This document shows, piece by piece, positions 1-15,801 of a stretch of DNA of 64,000 bases. The notes beneath the pieces were generated by a model. It was not told where the DNA came from and ran no database searches. It was given only the letters and a program-made list of their open reading frames with translations. The first letter of the stretch is position 1. Each line of letters starts with the position of its first letter. The translations under genes were made by a program, and so were the position numbers. The DNA comes from Tetrahymena thermophila SB210 (Eukaryota > Ciliophora > Oligohymenophorea > Hymenostomatida > Tetrahymenidae), in contig NW_002476157.1 of assembly GCF_000189635.1 (NCBI RefSeq), positions 248,001 to 312,000 of the forward strand. The letters run 5' to 3'.

Positions 1-170
1 AATAAAAGATCATTATTAATTAACAAAAACAAAAATTTATAATAACAAGAAGAAAAAGAAGGAATTTAAGTGAGGAAAAGATTATATACAAAATAGGATA
101 TTTTCTGGACACCAAGACGAACAACAAGTCAGCAAAACCTTGAATTTTCTAAAGAAACTTTCATACAATA

Positions 171-3100
171 ATGAATAAGAAAGAAAATTAGTGCAAATAT
201 AGCAAGAATGATTTAGTTTACGCGAAGATTAGGGGTTATCCATGGTGGCCAGGAATCGTAATTCATTTATTAGAGTTAGGAATTTTCCTTTTTCATCATG
301 CTTCCTTACTATAGATATTATCATATGATCAAGCATAATTATTAGCAATCAAGATTTTTAGGGATAAAAAAATAGAATAAGCGAGCATGAAATTAAGCAT
401 TTTTGCAAAATTACATAATAATCTTACATCTTTTATTAAACCTAATTAAAGATAGGAGAGATTAAAATGAAGCCCGGAGAAAACGGAGAAAAAAAGTACG
501 AATTGCTAGTCAATTTCATAGGTGATCACTCACAGTAAATTCGATTTATATGTTTATCAAATAATACCAAAGCAAGCGACAAAGTTTAAAGCATAAAAAA
601 TTGCAAAGCCATTCTGGTGCATAAAATTTTTCATAGATGTAGATTGAATAGCCACAATTGAAATATTTTTAATAATACTTAGACAGATAGCATTGAAGCA
701 TTTAGATTCAATATTTTTCAATTATAAATAGTTCAATGGTTAATGAAGATAAGCTTCAGAAATTTTATGTTAAGGAGATAGATTTTAAAAATAAAAAGCG
801 TAAAAAATTAATGCAATCCATTCAAATAGCGAATGACATTTATAATGGGAAGTACACATACGAAGGTAATACGATATTCATATATTTTATAACAATAGCA
901 TCATCTTAGCCATTTTTTAGAAAAGAGATTTAGTTTTTCAGTCGTTCATTAATTAATTATTTCATTTGCAGATATAACTTGAGCAAGCAAGCAAGCAAAC
1001 AAACAATAATACAAAATTTTTGCTTTTTTTCTTTTGAGTTGATTTTTAAACTATCGGCTGAAAAAATGAAAATGGAAAAGTCTTAGTAGATCACTTAAAT
1101 ATGTGAAATTGTATCAGAGGAGAATTATTGTGTAGATAGATAATGTTGTGCATTAGCATTAAAAAATTTAAAACAAATTCACAAGCATATAAATCTCTCA
1201 ATTTCCCTCCTTCCTAATAATATCAAAATTTTTTTTTCCCCCCCTCTACTTTCTTTTCTTAATTCTTATTTTTGTTTGAATGGGAATAAAGCAAATAACT
1301 CCTCTTGATCAAATTCCTTTCTGTCTCAATTTAGATTTTCGCATCGATGCTGACTTTTTTGTTAAGAATTCAAGCTTAAACACACACTCTCTCTCACCTT
1401 TAATACCAAATATTGAAATAAAAAATTAATACAGTCAGCAAGTTAGTGAATTGTCTCTCATAACAAACAATTGCAAATATAGATATTTATAAATATTAGA
1501 TAGATCAAATAAAAGCAAAAAAAAAACAATAATAGCAAATATTTTATGAGGATTTAAAATTCGTTCTGCAATTCCATTCATTAAAATATTTTTTTTCTTT
1601 ATTCAATTTAATTTCCAATCATTATTGAGTATGTTTTTTTAAATATTTTAATATTTATCTAAAATTAGAATGGCGAAATAGGGATAAAAAGAGGTCACAG
1701 TAATAGAAAAAGTCAAAATAGAATAAGGATAAAAAATCCTAGTTTAATGAAAGCAATTCTGAAGATGGAAATTCATCAGATGATTAAAGAGATAGCGAAA
1801 TAGAAGACGATGAAGAATATGGACCTGTTTTAACAGCAAGACAGTCATTTAATTCTTAGGTGGCAGGAACACCTGTAGCAGCACTTTCAAATGCTGGTAT
1901 AAATAACAATTAAATATCTTAGCAAAGCAAGTAACCCAAGACCATGAAAAAACCAAGTGGAAAGTTATCTAGTTCAGCAAATGGTCATTAATATCATGAA
2001 ATTGACGATGAAGATGCTCCTTCAAAGGGCAGTAGCAAGTTAAAAAATAAAAGAAAAAATAATAAGGTGATCGAAGATTCTGAAGAAGAAAAATATAAAG
2101 GATTATTTGGTCATCATATAAGCAATTCTGATGCGAATCATGGTAGCGGAATAGCTTTAAATTAAAATGGCATCAATTCTGCTAATGTAAAGGGTATGAA
2201 TTCTGCAGTTAGAAATAGCAATTCAACCCTTCAAAGTACTGCAATATTTTAGAATGACCCATCAGCGAATAGTAGCACAAGCAGCAGTAGTCATTAATAA
2301 TAACTGAATTCTAATTCTAGCTCCAATTTTAATAATAGCAATACGAATGGAGTCAAAAATTATACTCAAAATTCAGTCTCAGCCAATTCAGCACAAAGCA
2401 AAAACCTTAAAAGTAAATATTTTTTAGTTTTTTCCTTCAAATTTTATTGCTATTAAAGCTGCCTTCCTTCCAATTTAAGTGCAATATTTTTCCAAGAGAA
2501 TTTAGAAGCGAGTAGAAAATAGGTTTGTTTGAAAGAAAATAAAGAGGCGAAATGATAATAAAATGAAATTTTTGCATTAATATATTTTATTGATTTAATT
2601 TTTAATTGTCTCAAAAAATATTTTTTAATTTAAAATTTTTAACACTTTTATCTAAAAATAAATCAACTATGGCAGCTTTATTATTAACAAATAATTCAAA
2701 TTTATTCTCAAAAAATTTAATTTCACATATACTTATGAATAGCGGTTTTGATTCAAATATAATTAGAAAAATTTATTTAAATAGATGATACCATGGTTAT
2801 TGAAACAGACGATGACGAGGAAGAAGAAGGAGGTGCTATTCCTAATAATAACTTAATGAATTCTAAAAGCAGTTTAGGAAATTCAACTGAAAAGCAAAGT
2901 AAAACTAGCAATATTCCTTTATCTAAACTAGATGAAACATTGGCTAAATATCCACCCTTGCTAATGAACCAAACTGCCTAATCGTCAGAGGAGAAAAACA
3001 AAGCCTTATAAAATAGCAAATAAGAAAATATACAGCAAAAGAACTAGGGTTTAAGCTTAAAGAAATAGCAAAGCTTAGAATAAAAGTAAAATAATAATGC

Positions 3101-6100
3101 AAGTATAGATTTTACTAGAAGCATTAGATCTAAGCAATCAAGTTTAGTTTCAAATCAATAATAAGTAATAGAGGAGGAAGATGATAACTCAGAAATAGTA
3201 TAAGATAGTTCTAACAATGATCAGCAAGTCGAAATAAAAATTGAAGATTATGAAGATGATAGCAAGATAATATCTAATAAAAGTAGATTAAATAACGAAA
3301 GCTCTCAAATAAAAGAAATATAAAGTGATGATTTAGATGACATTGACTAAGATTCTGAAAATAATTCAAATTAAAGACAAACGAGAGCAAGCAAGCGTAA
3401 ACAAATCAAGAAATCTAAAAGTAATTAATTATTATTAATTTGAGCAATTTAATTTTTTCACTTTTAACATAGTAGAACATTCATTAAGTATTAATTAACA
3501 AAATAGAACCAAAATAAAAGCAAATAAACAATTAAAAATATTACAAAAACAATCAAATTTTAATTTTTTATATTTTTTTAAAGTAGAAAAATTTTCCATT
3601 AATAAATTAGTAATTTATTTATTTATTTTATTTTAAAATCTGCTGATTATGTTAAATATTTGAAAAAACTACTCATTCATTTTTTACCTCCAAATTAAAC
3701 AAACATGTTAATTTTATTAAAATTCAGGAATCACTCCTTACTATTTTTATTAAATTAAATTTACATGTCATTTAATTTCAAATTTTTTAATAACTTAGAT
3801 TCTGCTCTGATAACTAAAATAGATAAGATGTCACTTTCTAAAAAATTATCAACTCCATAACCATAATAGGATACTGAAAATCTAGCTACTATTAAAAATG
3901 GCAGATTGACAAGATCCAGAGCATAAAATTTAAAGGGCAAAAAGAACAAAAATAAAATAATATCTTCTTCTTAAAACTCTAGTAAATAACATACTTTTTT
4001 AAGAACTAGAAGCACAGTTAAGGGAAAAGAATCCAAAATTACTACTAAAAACATATCTGATGATTTTCCTTCAGTAAGAACTAGAAAGGGAAGTATGAGA
4101 AGCTAGTAAAATAATAGCACATACTATTCTGAAATATCAATCTCTCATTCTTCACCACATATTTCCAATAATTTAAGCTAACCTTTTATCTATCATGATT
4201 AAATCCTTAACCTAGAAGATGAATTTAACCAACTGTTCTCACATCTTTAGTCAATGAGTTCTTTAGATTTTTCTGATACATTCAGTATCCTGCAAGATAT
4301 AATATATAAAATTAAAACCTAAGAACCTAAAATTGATAATATTATTGGTATTTTGGGATCTGATAATGGCAAACTTCTCCTTTGCGCTAAAACTTTGCTA
4401 TTTAATGATAGTTTATATGGAACTAGCAATACAACATTTTCTACTTAACAAATTAATGAACTTCAATAAGAACTTGATTCTTTAATTGATACATTAAAAG
4501 GCCTTCTATTTAAAAGAGTAATTTATATACCATAAATTTTTTCATTTTAATAAATTAAATTTATAGATCTGTTCAAATTTTTTTTTAATAAAATAAAAAA
4601 TTGAAATTATTCTAATATTTTTAAATAGTATATGAAAGTTAAGAATAATAAGTATATAATAATTTAAATGGATAAATTATAATAATAAAAATTGATAATA
4701 TTTTAAATTAAAAAATAGTTCTTTGACTTTGAAGAAAAATTAAGATTACTCAAGACAGTCAATAGCAGTTCAAGTAAGAATAGAGAATTTGAAGAGTTTG
4801 AAAAGGCGTCATAGAAAATATCTCCAAAAGGAAAGAAGAAAGAATTTGATAATTTAACTTAATAAATGTCTTCCTCTTCTTCTTCATGCTCTGTGCGTCC
4901 TAGAAAACAATCTTCTTCTCAATAAATAAAAGACTTTACACCAAGTTAAACTTAATAATTTTCACTGTTATCAAAAGACTCATCAGAAATCATGATTCCA
5001 GCTAGTTCTTTAGCTGAGAAAGAAACTGTTTAAGAGCAATCTCTGGCAAGTTTGATTCAAATGCAAAGCGAAGCTTCTTTAAAGATGTCTCAAACTCCAA
5101 TGAGCGATTTATAATAAAGTGTTGCTACGTAAAAAATATAAAACTCAATCGATTAGGCTATAATTAGCAATAGTGCAGGCAGCAATTCTACAAATGGAGC
5201 TTTCCTTCTAAACTCTTCTCATAGTTACTCACTCGGAGCTACTGAAAGCTTTGATTAAAAGATTTCTCGTTAATAAAATTCTGAGTAAAATTATAATGAT
5301 AAAATAATTGACGAATAATCTGAAAACAAATGTGATAAAGAAAATAACATCAACAACTTAACTGAAGATCAAAAGCTCATGAGAAGGAAGATATGTCTTA
5401 AAATTATCAAGCCTCTAATAAAAATATTGAAAGACTAACCTTCAGCATAAAATTATGCCAAGAATATTGAGATAATGATAAGACAAAAATATCCTTAAAT
5501 GTGTGGTGAGTATAAAAACATATGCAAGAACTTGATAACTCTCATAAACTAAATTGTAAATAATAAATTTCGTTTAATAATTAATTAAATAATTCAAATT
5601 TATAAAAATTAGGACTTTCATACGACTTCAGAAAAGATAGAGTTATACCTTAGTTCACACAACCCAGAAAATATTTCAATTCTTGGTAATTATTTAACTT
5701 ACTTCTTTTTTTATTTTTCGATTTTGTCTTACTTAAAATTATTTATTATTTTTATTTTATTTTATCTTATTTTTTGTTTTTTTTTAGAAGTGAAAATTTA
5801 AAATTACAACGGTGAAAGTGCAATAAATAATGACAATCTTAAAAATCCTACTCATTTGAATGACGAAAGTAATTTTAGTTAACATGCTAACAGAACTCCT
5901 AATTCATGTAGAAAATACTCAAATACGAGTATGAGAATGGAGGAAGAAGAAAACATGAATAGATACGATAATAGCTCTGAATCAGGTGGTCATCATGATG
6001 TCCATAATTAGAGCTAATCTGGTGAAGATAAGAGTGCTGTTTTTGAAGAATTTGCTTCCAAAAACCTCTCATCTGAAAAAAAATAATAACAAAAATAAAT

Positions 6101-6926
6101 TTAATAAATCGACCAACAAAACAAGATAATTGTGGATGAAGAGGATGATGAAGAGGAAGTTTAAGTAGAAGTTCATCAAAAGATTTCACTTTCTGTTAAC
6201 AACTCACCTCATAATTCATAAATAGAGGAAAGCAAAAAAGATAGTTTATTAAATCCAGTTGAATAAAACCAAATGATTTTAGATAATCATGGCAAGTTAG
6301 AGATCAAAGAGGAAAAGATGGAAGAAGAAGAAGTTGAAAACTCTTGCCTTCAAAAGGAAGAAAGAGATGATAAAGTAGAGGAAAAGTAGGAAGATACTGA
6401 ATTAGACTTAAAAATTAAAATTAATGAGAATTCTACTCCAATAAAGTCAAATAAGGAGAATGAAGATAATATCTAAGTAGAAGATGATGATGACGAAGAA
6501 GAAGAGGAGATTGGAAGTTAATACAGTTAATAACTAAAGAAAAGCTAAGAATAAATACTAAATTCCTCTAGAAAATAAAGTAACGAAAGTAGGAATGAAA
6601 GCTGCAAACTCTCTGAGTAGTTATAATGTTCGCCTTGTGACAAATATTTATAATTAGATGCTTTAGAGTCACACTTTGATCACGATACCTCTAGCAATAA
6701 ACCATGTTCTATTGAAAAAACCTAAATTTAACACATAGAAAATGAGCATAAATCTGTGATCAACGATGAACACCAAAAAGACATAATTACTGCCAGTAAT
6801 GAAATAGATGCAGAGCATAACGAAAAAGTTAACGTCTCAAACATAAATAATGAAGTGAATGAGTCTTCCTCTACTCCTCTATTGTGTGATAATAATTAAA
6901 ATCCTGCTGCTCCTTCTCTATAATGA
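171..6926 (+). CDS. PWWP-domain nuclear protein, multi-exon
   Basis: The start MNKKENQCKYSKNDLVYAKI runs into RGYPWWPGI, a PWWP signature; this family binds methylated-histone nucleosomes and DNA. A second exon (about 461-535) carries the middle of the fold (ELLVNFIGDHS). Later exons are long, acidic and Ser/Asn/Gln-rich, with Lys/Arg patches suggesting nuclear location. A helical segment near 5350-5680 contains RRKICLKIIKPLIKILKDQP and resembles, weakly, a TFIIS N-terminal/LEDGF-type bundle. Near the C-terminus (about 6610-6690) a single CSPCDKYLQLDALESHFDHD segment looks like a C2H2 finger. Inferred introns: 258-460, 866-1668, 2413-2784, 3421-3798, 4518-4718, 5556-5612, 5686-5787; others may exist, and splicing in 535-760 is unresolved. 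The TGA at 6924 ends the frame. The join across 866-1668 rests on phase only: the upstream exon could instead read into a TGA at 980-982, giving a short PWWP gene and a separate acidic gene. Confidence 0.75.
866..1668 (+). other. long putative intron in the PWWP gene
   Basis: A GTAATA donor follows ...GKYTYE at 865 and an AATTAG acceptor ends at 1668. The phase-1 join gives YTYEEWRNRDKKRSQ, a sensible basic stretch. At about 800 nt it is the longest intron inferred here. It contains GCAA repeats (982-1005), a T-run followed by a C-run near 1230-1245 and a CTCTCTC stretch near 1388, which would also fit a 3' UTR plus a new promoter. Confidence 0.5.
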
Positions 6927-8460
6927 GAAGAAGCGTATAAAATATAATAAATTACCAAATAAAGAAATAAATAATAATAATTCTTTTCAATGAACGAATA
7001 AATAAATAAATAAATTATATACTATTTAAAGTATAGTTTTTCAATATTTATCTATATAAACCAAAAGACTGATAAATATGAAAAACTATTTTTATAAATT
7101 CCAAAACTCTATAATAACTAAATAAAATTAATTAAAGTAAGTCAATAAGAAAATAAAGAAATTAATAAAAAACACACGCATAAAAAATATTCTTCCTTAA
7201 TCCTTCTAAAGAAATTACCTACATACATACATACCTATCTACCTACCTAACAATCAATGAATACCTCAAAATAAAAAATAACTCACTCAATAAACTTCCT
7301 TAACAACTTTATTTATAATAATCAATTAATTTATTTTATAGCTCATATCTACTATTTTCGTTATACATATAAAATTTTGTCTCTTCCAAACAAAACAAAT
7401 TGGATTATATTTTAATCTATTTTTAAAATTGGTTAAATAAATCTATCCGATTATTAATTAGTTTTCAATATAATAATTTACAATAATCCTGTAACTTTCT
7501 AAGTTCATATCATTTATAAATAGTTTTCAAAATTTCTTTCTCTTAAATTCCTTAAAAATAGTTTCTAATTAAAATTATAATTTACTCAATAAACCTCCTT
7601 AAAATGTTTAGATGCTTTAGCGATTTATATTATTTTTAAGAGCTTTCTTATATTTGATTTTTCTAAAAAATTTATCTATGACACAGTTTCAATTTATTTT
7701 TGCATTTATTAAATACTTTTTTGTCAAGAATATTTATTTTGAATAGATAAATTATTTAAAAAATGGCTATTATTTAAAATTAAACATGACTTTGGATCAG
7801 AAACTTTTCTTCACACTTACTTTTATTAATTATTATTTTATTAGTAAATAAAATCCTAAACTTAAAGTAAAATATAATTGAAAAAATCAGGGCATTTAAA
7901 TCATTAAAATTTTGTTTTAAATTTTTGATTAAATAATTCTATCTCAAATTTTGGACAAATCCACTATTCATTTTTTAAGCTTAAATTTGATTTCTAATTT
8001 TAAAGTTTAATTTATATAAATTTTATATTAATTTGTTAAATAAAAAAAGGGTGACTTGAAATTAAACAGAAAAAATAAGTTTATTTTAAAATTAATTTTA
8101 ATAATATTGTTGAATAAAAATTGAAATTCGTGGATATTTTTTTTTCATTTATAAATCGAATTTTAAACTAAAAAATATTATTTTAATTAATTAATTTAAT
8201 TTTAAAAATATTAAAAAGTTGGCTTATTAAAAAAATTGAATTATGAATTTTAATATTTTTTATTAAATGATGATATTAAATAAATAATTTTGTTGGAATG
8301 ATTGATTTTATGGTGAAAGTATAAATAAGAGTAATATTTAGAATTAATTTAATGTAGAAACACACATTATTATATAAGTATAGCTAATAATTGATTACAC
8401 AGATAAATTATTTTTTTTAAAATACATATTTTTAAGAATAATTTCTTGTTAATAAAATTA
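6927..8460. other. intergenic, convergent spacer
   Basis: Very AT-rich sequence between the 3' ends of the PWWP gene (+) and the CHMP1 gene (-). I see runs such as ACATACATACATACC near 7213 and repeated AATAAA, but no sustained reading frame under the ciliate code and no RNA gene. Confidence 0.6.
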
Positions 8461-9470
8461 TCAAATTTATTTGAACTCTTGAACATTGTTAGGATTTTGG
8501 TTTATTAAATTCTAGTTATTATTTTTGATATCGTTGAATACAGCATCTATTTATTATATATGATGAAAATTTATTGATTATTTTAATATTTTTTTCTAAA
8601 ATAAATAAATTTTACTATTGCTTTGTTAGAGCTTTTGATTAATTTCCATGGCATTTTCCATTTTTAATTGATTAAGCATATTATCAACCTTTTTAATTAA
8701 TATTTCAAAATTATTTAATATAAATTTTTTCTTAAGTCATATTTTACAGCTACATCGGTTCCAATATCATTTTTATTCATTACGCCATCCATAACCTTTT
8801 GTTGAACAGTAATTTCATCCATAGCTTATTCGAAATTGGCCATTTATCCATACATCTTTATAAATTTTATATTTCATTTAAGCATTTTATAGAAAATTTA
8901 TAATTTTTTACTTATTCTAAAGGTAAATTCTGAGAGTGGAATTGTAGATAAGGAGTAATCTTGTTTAATTATGCAACCATCTATGGTTTTAAAGAAAGAT
9001 TTTAGCAAATATTATTTGAATTTGACATTTTATAAACTAATTATCTAATATTTTACTTAAGTATTGCCTTATGCCATTTTCATTTGACATTAGACAGCGT
9101 CTAATTTATTAGCCATTCTCATCATGCTAATTGAATGCTTTTGCTTCATGGAAGAATTTTATAGATAGAGCCTTTAATTATAAAATTTTATTAAACTTTA
9201 TATTTTAGTTACAATAATTTGCTATTTAATTACTTTGCACCTTCTTCATTTCCCTTTTGTAATGCCTTTTTTATTTTAGAGGAGTTAATTATATTTTCTG
9301 AATTTATCATATCAAATTACCTATTTAGCTTTTTCAACCAATTTTTTCGATTCTTATTCGGCCTTCTTTGATTCTCTTTCGAATTGCTTTGAGGTCATTT
9401 TCATATCTAAGATTGCATCCATAGGATCAACTGGCTTAGCAGGAGCAGGTTTTGGTGCTTCGTTACCCAT
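8461..9470 (-). CDS. CHMP1: ESCRT-III subunit, CHMP1/Vps46 type
   Basis: ESCRT-III proteins polymerise on membranes and, with Vps4, drive budding and scission at endosomes and in cytokinesis. The protein starts MGNEAPKPAPAKPVDPMDAI; the helical core MTSKQFERESKKAEQESKK matches the CHMP1 helix-1 pattern and is followed by ALQKGNEEGAKLYLQNSSMK and SISMMRMANKLDAVQCQMKM, which aligns without gaps to the CHMP1 core (RMASRVDAV region). The C-terminal part includes NFEQAMDEITVQQKVMDGVM and ends in a short helix near NVQEFKQI, where a Vps4-binding MIM is expected. Clear introns are 9266-9320 (55 nt) and 9172-9233 (62 nt); both restore perfect alignment to the family. Further introns are likely near 9010-9055, 8865-8925 and 8540-8610. 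Length is about 200 residues, normal for the family. Confidence 0.9.
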
Positions 9471-10639
9471 TTTTAATACTTAAGTTTAATTTTGTGAAAA
9501 TTTTATATTGTTTTTAGAATTCTAATAAAGAAATTATAATTAAATTTTTGGCGACTTAATCTCCTTTAATAGTCTGATGGTTTTGTCTATACTATAAAAT
9601 TTCTTCCTATTTATTTATAAATATATCTTATTTTCCTTTCAATATTACAAGTAAATCTAATTAATTAAATCTTTAAGTTGTTTGCAAAAAATTAATCATA
9701 CAATTTTAATAATTTAATAACATCAGGTAAACACTGAGGATATTAAAAAAATTTTGTTTCTTTCTTTTTTTCAATAAATTAACTATTTTCATTAATGAAA
9801 ACTAAAAAAAATATTTTCAAAATTATTAATTTTTTTATTAGTTAAATTGTATTATCGATCATAAGTATCCTAACTAAAAATTATCGTTTTGATATTCCAT
9901 TAATATTAAGTTTTAAGTACTCTTATTTTATCAGTAAAAAATGCCTAAATTTAATTCAAAATGTCTATTTCATTAAGAAATAGATTAATATTTAATTTTC
10001 AAATTTAAATTATTTCTAATTTTGTTAAAATATTTTAAATTTAAAATCAATCTAAGGTTAAATTATTAAATAAAATATTTTGTTAATATCTTTATTTATA
10101 AAAAATTAAATATTTTATTTGTTTTCAGAATTCACCATCAATAATTAAAGAAAAATAATAAATATTAAATAATGCATATCCAGAGAGTATTATTAGATTT
10201 TCAAAATTAGTGATAGGTTTTGACAAGAAGTGAACAAATCAATAGAAAAAAAAATTATTTTTTGTTATTTTTACCTCATCAAAGTCTCATAGTTGCTAAA
10301 AAATTGCCACTAAAAATAATCAAACAATTTTGATGATTCTGAAATACTCTACTAATATCATAATTTTTTTAAGTAGATTTATATGAGTATCAATAAATTA
10401 ATGAGCATATTTAAAAGTGAAAAATGGGTAATAATATTATTTTAATATTTTAAAGAATTAATTAAATATCAAATTAAAGAATTATTTATTTAGTATGTTA
10501 GATTGTTAATTAATTTTATTAACTAACTAATTATATATTGTAAATAGTAAATATATATTTTTAAAGTTTATCAAAATATTTGTTATTAATTTAGATATGT
10601 CATCTCCCTTCTGCTTAGCTTAAAATATTAAACTAAGTT
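9471..10639. other. intergenic spacer
   Basis: AT-rich spacer upstream of the CHMP1 gene and downstream of the HECT gene. No coherent frame, tRNA or strong repeat seen. The part next to 9470 should hold the CHMP1 promoter and 5' UTR, but no motif can be pointed out. Confidence 0.55.
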
Positions 10640-13758
<3,119 letters not shown>

Positions 13759-14319
13759 TTGCCTTTTCAAATTTAATATGCTTTTAAATGAAATCAAAAA
13801 TAAATCTTAAATAAGTTTTTACTTTTTCTTTTAAATATATTAAAAATCAAATGTTTTCTCCACACTCTCACTGATTGATATACATACCCTGTTTATTAAT
13901 TAATACTTTAAATACTAAAAGGATTCTTACTTATTATTTTCATTTCATTTCAAATTTTATGATTTTAAGTCAGCTTATTTAATAAAAAATGAAAGTTAGT
14001 ATAAAATATATCCCTTTCCTTTAAGCCATATATTAGAATATATTAAATTAATTTGAAAAAAATAAATTACTATTTAAAAATTATCACCAAAGAAGTGCTA
14101 TGTTTGATTAGATAAAAAAGTTCTCTCTATCTTCATAAAATTGTATGATAAAGAATTATTATTTATATTTCCTGATTATGTACGATGATTCTTTCATTTG
14201 TTATCATTAATCAATTTTTACTAGAGGCAAATTGATTTATTTAAAGTAATTGATAATAAATTAAAAAATCTTCAATTAGCAAAGACTATTAAAAAAATAA
14301 ATAAGTATTTTGTAATATT
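13759..14319. other. divergent intergenic (shared promoter region)
   Basis: About 560 bases between the start codons of the HECT gene (-) and the zinc-finger gene (+), so both promoters should lie here. AT-rich; no specific motif or frame recognised. Confidence 0.6.
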
Positions 14320-14655
14320 ATGGATTCTAATAAGTAAGCAAAAGGAGGATAAGGAATAAAAACAAAATCAAATGGAGGTGGCACATAAGTTATAACATAA
14401 AAGTAATAGATATAATAATAAAAATAGGAACAAAAAAAATAGCCACAAAAAAAAATTCCTAATAAACCTCCAACAAAATTGAAAGGAGGAGTAAGATTAG
14501 ATGGTGAAATAGATGATGATCTTAATATTTAAAATGAATAAAACTAAAAATGGCAATGCTAAAACTGCAAATATATTAATGAAAAATCATCAACAGAATG
14601 TTAAAAATGTGTCCATCTTTAAAAATTAAAATAAGAATAAGAAAAAGATTAATGA
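14320..14655 (+). CDS. small RanBP2-type zinc-finger protein
   Basis: Intronless 111-codon frame closed by TGA. The first 75 residues are Gln/Lys-rich and disordered (KQQIQQQKQEQKKQPQKKIP). Residues 78-97 read WQCQNCKYINEKSSTECQKC, an exact W-x-C-x2-C-x3-N-x6-C-x2-C RanBP2/NZF finger with cysteines 80, 83, 94 and 97. Such fingers bind ubiquitin or single-stranded RNA. The residues after the first Cys pair are KY rather than the TF pair typical of ubiquitin-binding NZFs, so the ligand is open. It is divergent from the HECT ligase gene; a functional link is possible but unproven. Confidence 0.85.
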
Positions 14656-15185
14656 AAAAAGTTCATTTTTATGTTATAGCTATTTATGTCAATAAAATAC
14701 CAGCATATGTAAACCATCATAGAGTTTTAAAAACAAAATTCCTAGTCTAGATAAAACTAAATAAAACTATCCTAAATCAAATCTAATAATTTTTTTATTT
14801 TAACATTTATTTAGTGTATTAGGTATTTATTTATTCACAATCATAACTTTAAGGAATATAAATTGATTATATTAAATTAACAAATATTACTTATTAGCTG
14901 AATAAAGAATTCTAATTTTGTTATCCAAAGTATTATTAAAATATTTACAAAATTTATAAAGATGTATTTATTATTTTTATGATTCGTTAAAAATCTATCT
15001 ATCTTGCTTACTTATTTTTTTAATAAAGTATAATTTACATTTAAATTAAAAAATTATTTTCAATGAAATGAATAATTTAATAATTATAATTGTCAATTTT
15101 GTTAATATGCAAATATTATTTTAATTATTTTAAATATAAAGAAAAGGTTAAACTATCTAGCAATATTTTAAATTAATAAATGTAA
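14656..15185. other. intergenic spacer before tRNA
   Basis: About 530 bases of AT-rich sequence holding the 3' UTR of the zinc-finger gene and the 5' flank of the tRNA. No other gene seen. Confidence 0.6.
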
Positions 15186-15259
15186 GCCCGTGTAGCTCAG
15201 TTGGTTAGAGCGCGAGTCTCATAATCTCGAGGCCGAGGGTTCGATCCCCTCCGCAGGCA
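15186..15259 (+). tRNA. tRNA-Met (CAT), elongator type
   Basis: Intronless 74-nt cloverleaf. D arm GCTC/GAGC; anticodon loop CTCATAA (anticodon CAT) on a CGAGT/TCTCG stem with the terminal T-T pair typical of eukaryotic elongator tRNA-Met; T arm GAGGG/CCCTC with loop TTCGATC. The internal A box (TAGCTCAGTTGGT) and B box (GGTTCGATCCC) fit pol III transcription. The acceptor stem GCCCGTG/CGCAGGC has one C-A mismatch at pair 4:69 and one T-G wobble at 6:67. CCA is not encoded, as expected for a nuclear gene. Confidence 0.96.
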
Positions 15260-15264
15260 TTTTT
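15260..15264 (+). terminator. pol III oligo-T terminator
   Basis: Five consecutive T residues directly follow the tRNA discriminator base, the usual RNA polymerase III stop signal. Confidence 0.75.
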
Positions 15265-15801
15265 ATTATTTTATTTTTTTTACAAAAGATTAATAAATAA
15301 TACTAATTAATAACTCTAAACTTTATTTTACAATTAGCTGAAATATATTTTAAAATAATAAATTATTGAATTAGATTATTAAATTTTATTAAAAAAACCT
15401 ATTCCATTAATTTTTTTATAATAAAAATATTATTTAAGTCTTAAATCTATTAACAAATCTAACTATTTCTTTTTTATCTTAATAATAGAGAAATAGTTAT
15501 TAATAAAAATTATAAAATTAGAGAAAAGTAAATAGTCTCTTGTTATGAAAAGTATTTTTGAAATTCTAATTTAAATGTTTGATAACTTTTTATACAAAAG
15601 CCTAAAATAATAATTATTAATATTGATAAGTGATTTTAATATATTCTTTAGATCAATCAAACTTTTTATAAATCAGAAATTTTTGTTTTTCAAATTTATC
15701 AAAAATGTAACTAAGTAAAGTATTTTTAGTTTTTCCATAAAAATAAAATAACAAAATATTACTTTATCTTTTTAGTCAGAAAAAAAATAAGTTTTTATAA
15801 A
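15265..15801. other. intergenic spacer
   Basis: AT-rich region between the tRNA and the carrier-like gene; no coherent frame or RNA gene recognised. Confidence 0.6.

Noticed and set aside
5899-6189. Minus-strand frame of 96 codons
   Set aside because: Antisense shadow of an acidic exon of the PWWP gene (GAA/GAT-rich DNA reads as Phe/Leu/Ile on the other strand).
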